Made by a program: the position numbers and the translations under genes. Below, one piece after another: positions 61,498 through 64,000 of a stretch of 64,000 bases of DNA (position 1 is the stretch's first letter; every line of letters begins with the position of its first letter). The notes under the pieces were generated by a model that saw only the letters and a list, made by a program, of their open reading frames with translations, was not told the DNA's origin and did not search any database. Source of the stretch: Burkholderia plantarii (GTDB lineage: Bacteria; Pseudomonadota; Gammaproteobacteria; Burkholderiales; Burkholderiaceae); the NCBI RefSeq assembly GCF_001411805.1, contig NZ_CP007213.1:1922001-1986000 (forward strand). Reading direction: 5' to 3'.

Positions 61498-62430
61498 TCA
61501 CTCGAAACGATAGAGCTTTTCGGGGTTCGTCACGAACGCCATTTCCTGCCGATCGGCGCGCCCGAGCCACCCGGCGATGACATCGACCAGGTTCGCATCG
61601 TCGGGTTTTGTGCCTTTCTCGGTCGGATGCGGCCAGTCGGTGCCCCACAACATTCGTTCCGGCGCCATATCGATAAAAGCCTTCGCCACGGCCGCGACAT
61701 CGCCGAACAAGGGCGCGCCACTTTTCGTATCGACGTACGGCCCGGACAGCGTAATCCATGTATTGCCCTTGTCGACCAGCCTCCGCGCCACGCGAAAGCC
61801 CTCCGATGCCATGCCGTCCGGCTGCGGAACATGCGCGATGTGATCGAGTACGAGCGGGCACGGCAGGGCCGTCAAATGAGATTCGATTTCCGGAAGACGC
61901 TTGCCCTGGATCACCAGCTCGACATGCCAGCCCAGCGGTGTGATGCGCTTGGCGAGTGGCGCGAGCATGTCGAGCGTGGTCGCGCCCGGATAGCTCAGAT
62001 TGAAGCGGATCGCGCGAATGCCGCCCGCATCCAGCGTGTGCAACGCCCCGTCGGTGATCGATGTGTCGATGACGGCGACACCGCGTGCGTTCTTGCCGAA
62101 CTGCGCTATCGCGTCGAGCGTCACACGATTGTCGGTGCCGTAGGTCGATGGCGTGACGACGACGTTGCGCTGCACACCCAGGCGTTTCTGCACATGGCGA
62201 TATTGCTCGATGGACGCGTTCGGCGGACGCAGCGTCGTGCCGGGTACCGCCGGAAAGCGATCGTCGTAGATGTGCATATGGCAGTCGATCGCTCCCGCAG
62301 GCAGCGTGAATGCCGGTGGCGTGCTTCCACTGGTCCAGTCCTGCTGCGCTTGGGCGAGCGAGGGCAGGGCGGCTGCCGCCAGCAAGCTACTCGCGCCACA
62401 CATGAATTCACGTCGATTCATTCGCGACAT
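61498..62430 (-). CDS. Tat-exported amidohydrolase (galactarolactone isomerase-like)
   Basis: 310 residues. Twin-arginine signal (MNRREFMCGASSLLAAAALP, then SLAQAQ). TIM-barrel amidohydrolase 2 family: IDCHMHIYDDRFPAVPGTTL with the HxH metal motif, VVVTPSTYGTDNRVTLDAIA, PLVLDHIAHVPQPDG and MLWGTDWPHPTEKG. This pattern resembles D-galactarolactone isomerase and 2-pyrone-4,6-dicarboxylate lactonase, but those are cytoplasmic; a Tat signal is unusual for the group. Starts 2 bases behind the stop of the MFS gene, so they share an operon. Probably processes a sugar-acid or aromatic lactone in the periplasm. Confidence 0.87.
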   Translation of the reverse strand: MSRMNRREFMCGASSLLAAAALPSLAQAQQDWTSGSTPPAFTLPAGAIDCHMHIYDDRFPAVPGTTLRPPNASIEQYRHVQKRLGVQRNVVVTPSTYGTDNRVTLDAIAQFGKNARGVAVIDTSITDGALHTLDAGGIRAIRFNLSYPGATTLDMLAPLAKRITPLGWHVELVIQGKRLPEIESHLTALPCPLVLDHIAHVPQPDGMASEGFRVARRLVDKGNTWITLSGPYVDTKSGAPLFGDVAAVAKAFIDMAPERMLWGTDWPHPTEKGTKPDDANLVDVIAGWLGRADRQEMAFVTNPEKLYRFE

Positions 62431-62432
62431 GG

Positions 62433-63764
62433 TCAGATTGCCTCCACGTTGTTGTCGAGCACCGGCACTCGTCCGGTGGGGCCGTTGCGCGTGAGCAGCA
62501 GCAGCGTCGCCACGCTGACGAGCGTGAGGATCGCCAGCGGCATCAGCGCGAGCGAGTAGCTGCCGGTTGCCTGCTTCACCCAGCCATATACGTTCACCAT
62601 CAGGCCGCCGCCCAGCAGATTCGCGATGGCATTGACCGTGGCGAGGCCGGCGGCCACCGTGCTGTTCGACAGCATGTCGGTGGCGAGTGTCCAGAATGGT
62701 CCCTTGAATGCATAGGCGCCAACCAGCACGGCGCACAACATGAGAACGGTCGGCGCGAGCGAGCCGGTGAACGAGGTCGCGAAGAGGCCGAGGCCGATCA
62801 GCAGCATCGGCACGACGGTATGCCAGCGATGTTCGGCGAGTCGATCCGAGCGGCGTCCCCAGTAGATCATCAGTACGGAAGCGAGCGCGTAGGGAATCGC
62901 ATTGAGCAGACCAGTCTGCAACACGGTGAGTCCGTACGATTTCAGCAACTGCGGTTGCCATACCGACAAGGTACTGCCCGCCGCCGATGCGCAGGTATCG
63001 ACGAGCGCGAGACACAGCACATAGCGATTGCGGAACAGACGGGTCACGGGCATCGCCCCGACCTTTTTCGGCGCCTTGCGCTCCGAAGCGAGCGCGCCGA
63101 GCAGCCAGCCGCGCTCCTCCTTGCTCAGCCAGGTGGCCTCGGCCGGCCTGTCGGTCAGCATGAACAGGCAGGCAAGGCCCAGCACGACGGTCGGCAGCCC
63201 CTCGAGCACGAACAGCCAATGCCAGCCGCGCAAGCCGGCAATGCCGTCCATTTGCAGCAGCAGCGCGGAGATCGGGGAGCCGATGAAGCTTGCGGCGGGG
63301 ATCGACACCATGAACGTCGCGACGGCCCGGGCACGATATTTCTTCGGTACCCAGTACGACAGGTACAACAGCACGCCCGGCGCGAAACCCGCCTCCGCCG
63401 CGCCGAGCAAGAAGCGCAGGATGTAGAAGCCCGTGGCGTTCTGCACCAATGCCGTCGATGCCGACACGATGCCCCAGGTGATCATGATCCGCGCGAGCCA
63501 ACGGCGTGCGCCATACTTTTCGAGTGCGAGATTGCTCGGCACTTCGCAGAGGAAATACGAAACGAAAAAGAGGCTTGCGCCAAAGCCGAATGTTCTCGCC
63601 GACATGCTCAGGTCGTGATTCATCTGGAGCGATGCCATGCCGACGTTGCCGCGATCGATGAACGCCATCAGGTAGCAGATCATCAGGAACGGCAGCAATC
63701 GCCAGATCACCTTGCGCATCGTTTGACGCTCGAGCAACGCGTCGTCCGTCGATTCCATTTCCAT
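62433..63764 (-). CDS. MFS transporter, anion:cation symporter (ACS) family
   Basis: 443 residues, 12 membrane helices. ACS-type signatures: FLMICYLMAFIDRGNVGMAS, LFFVSYFLCEVPSNLALEKY, GAAEAGFAPGVLLYLSYWVP and GLRGWHWLFVLEGLPTVVLG. The family imports organic acids such as glucarate, galactonate, phthalate or 4-hydroxyphenylacetate. Location between another MFS gene and the amidohydrolase suggests uptake of the amidohydrolase substrate or its products. Confidence 0.93.
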   Translation of the reverse strand: MEMESTDDALLERQTMRKVIWRLLPFLMICYLMAFIDRGNVGMASLQMNHDLSMSARTFGFGASLFFVSYFLCEVPSNLALEKYGARRWLARIMITWGIVSASTALVQNATGFYILRFLLGAAEAGFAPGVLLYLSYWVPKKYRARAVATFMVSIPAASFIGSPISALLLQMDGIAGLRGWHWLFVLEGLPTVVLGLACLFMLTDRPAEATWLSKEERGWLLGALASERKAPKKVGAMPVTRLFRNRYVLCLALVDTCASAAGSTLSVWQPQLLKSYGLTVLQTGLLNAIPYALASVLMIYWGRRSDRLAEHRWHTVVPMLLIGLGLFATSFTGSLAPTVLMLCAVLVGAYAFKGPFWTLATDMLSNSTVAAGLATVNAIANLLGGGLMVNVYGWVKQATGSYSLALMPLAILTLVSVATLLLLTRNGPTGRVPVLDNNVEAI

Positions 63765-63782
63765 GTCCTGTCTCCTGTGTTC

Positions 63783-64000
63783 TCAAGCGCCGGAGCGCTG
63801 TTTTCTGAATGTTTGCAGCAGCGTGATCGACAGCACGCCGGTGGCCAGCATCGCGGCCATCGCGCAGAAGGTATTGCGCACGCCCAGCGCCTCCGACGCG
63901 GTGCCGACCAACAGATAGCCGAACGGCATCGTGCCGTTGTAGGCCATGCCGTACATGCCGACGAGCCCGCCTCGCACGTGCTCCGGGCAGCGGCGCTGGA
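63783..64000 (-). CDS. MFS transporter (EntS-like), 5' end outside window
   Basis: Only the last 72 residues are inside: QRRCPEHVRGGLVGMYGMAY and NGTMPFGYLLVGTASEALGV followed by a final helix (TFCAMAAMLATGVLSITLLQ). The P-E-x-x-R-G-x-x-x-G-M-Y pattern is the loop between helices 10 and 11 of MFS_3 (EntS-type) exporters. The frame is open to the window edge. It precedes the ACS transporter gene by 18 bases on the minus strand and probably begins the operon further right. Confidence 0.75.
   Translation of the reverse strand, partial: QRRCPEHVRGGLVGMYGMAYNGTMPFGYLLVGTASEALGVRNTFCAMAAMLATGVLSITLLQTFRKQRSGA

Overview
The window looks like part of a chromosome or second replicon of a Burkholderia-type betaproteobacterium (B. 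gladioli/glumae/plantarii group is my best guess). The DNA is visibly very G+C rich with strong third-position G/C bias. It carries a ProY permease, a TetR-controlled leucine (liu) operon, a type II lumazine synthase behind an FMN riboswitch, the DUF3649/PepSY/DUF3325 iron cassette and the CsgG/DUF4810/DUF799 lipoprotein cassette, a combination I associate with that genus. The species call is inference. No rRNA, tRNA, CRISPR array or intact insertion sequence was recognised.

Layout. 1-4540: a truncated sulfatase, its formylglycine-generating enzyme, a NlpA-like binding protein and a YkgJ-type Cys-cluster protein, co-directional and overlapping. 4541-9111: a TauD-type dioxygenase plus an SsuABC/TauABC-like ABC importer, with two look-alike promoters. 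9207-9954: FMN riboswitch and ribH. 10127-11503: ProY permease (minus strand). 12211-14234: three-lipoprotein cassette. 14416-16831: Fur-type promoter and an inner-membrane iron-uptake cassette without its receptor. 16907-18598: small hypothetical genes. 18629-25314: TetR regulator divergent from liuABCD, with a matched pair of palindromic operators. 25431-26583: thioesterase and GST (minus). 27257-29447: MASE1 protein and a Cys-nucleophile alpha/beta hydrolase. 29659-33831: TonB receptor, PnuC transporter and APH-fold kinase, which read as an import-and-trap vitamin or nucleoside operon. 33906-35879: LysR regulator and a medium-chain dehydrogenase. 36221-44006: an ABC-transporter-dependent O-polysaccharide cluster (wecB, glycosyltransferase, wzm, wzt, and a 1057-residue methyltransferase/coiled-coil/glycosyltransferase fusion) closed by a strong terminator. 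44110-44343: tail of a deleted TonB receptor fused to a Fur box. 44572-46131: chemotaxis receptor.

46235-55014 is the most unusual part. A minus-strand operon encodes a 707-residue ferritin-like protein with a nine-cysteine, glycine-rich insert, then a DUF692 (MNIO) oxygenase and a DUF2063 partner protein. DUF692/DUF2063 pairs modify cysteines in small peptides (bufferins), but here no small precursor is present and the only Cys-rich candidate substrate is inside the ferritin-like protein. Around it lie unusual RNA-like inverted repeats, a secreted DUF2252 protein, a secreted glutamic-peptidase-like protein and an unclassified 193-residue protein with a faint ribosome-inactivating-protein motif.

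55043-57265 is a TonB siderophore receptor with its own Fur box. From about 57450 rightwards the composition is less G+C biased and the content is patchy: an integrase tail, a LysR gene next to two CMD-family proteins, a pRiA4b ORF-3 remnant, and a Tat-exported amidohydrolase with MFS transporters. This suggests an island or scar.
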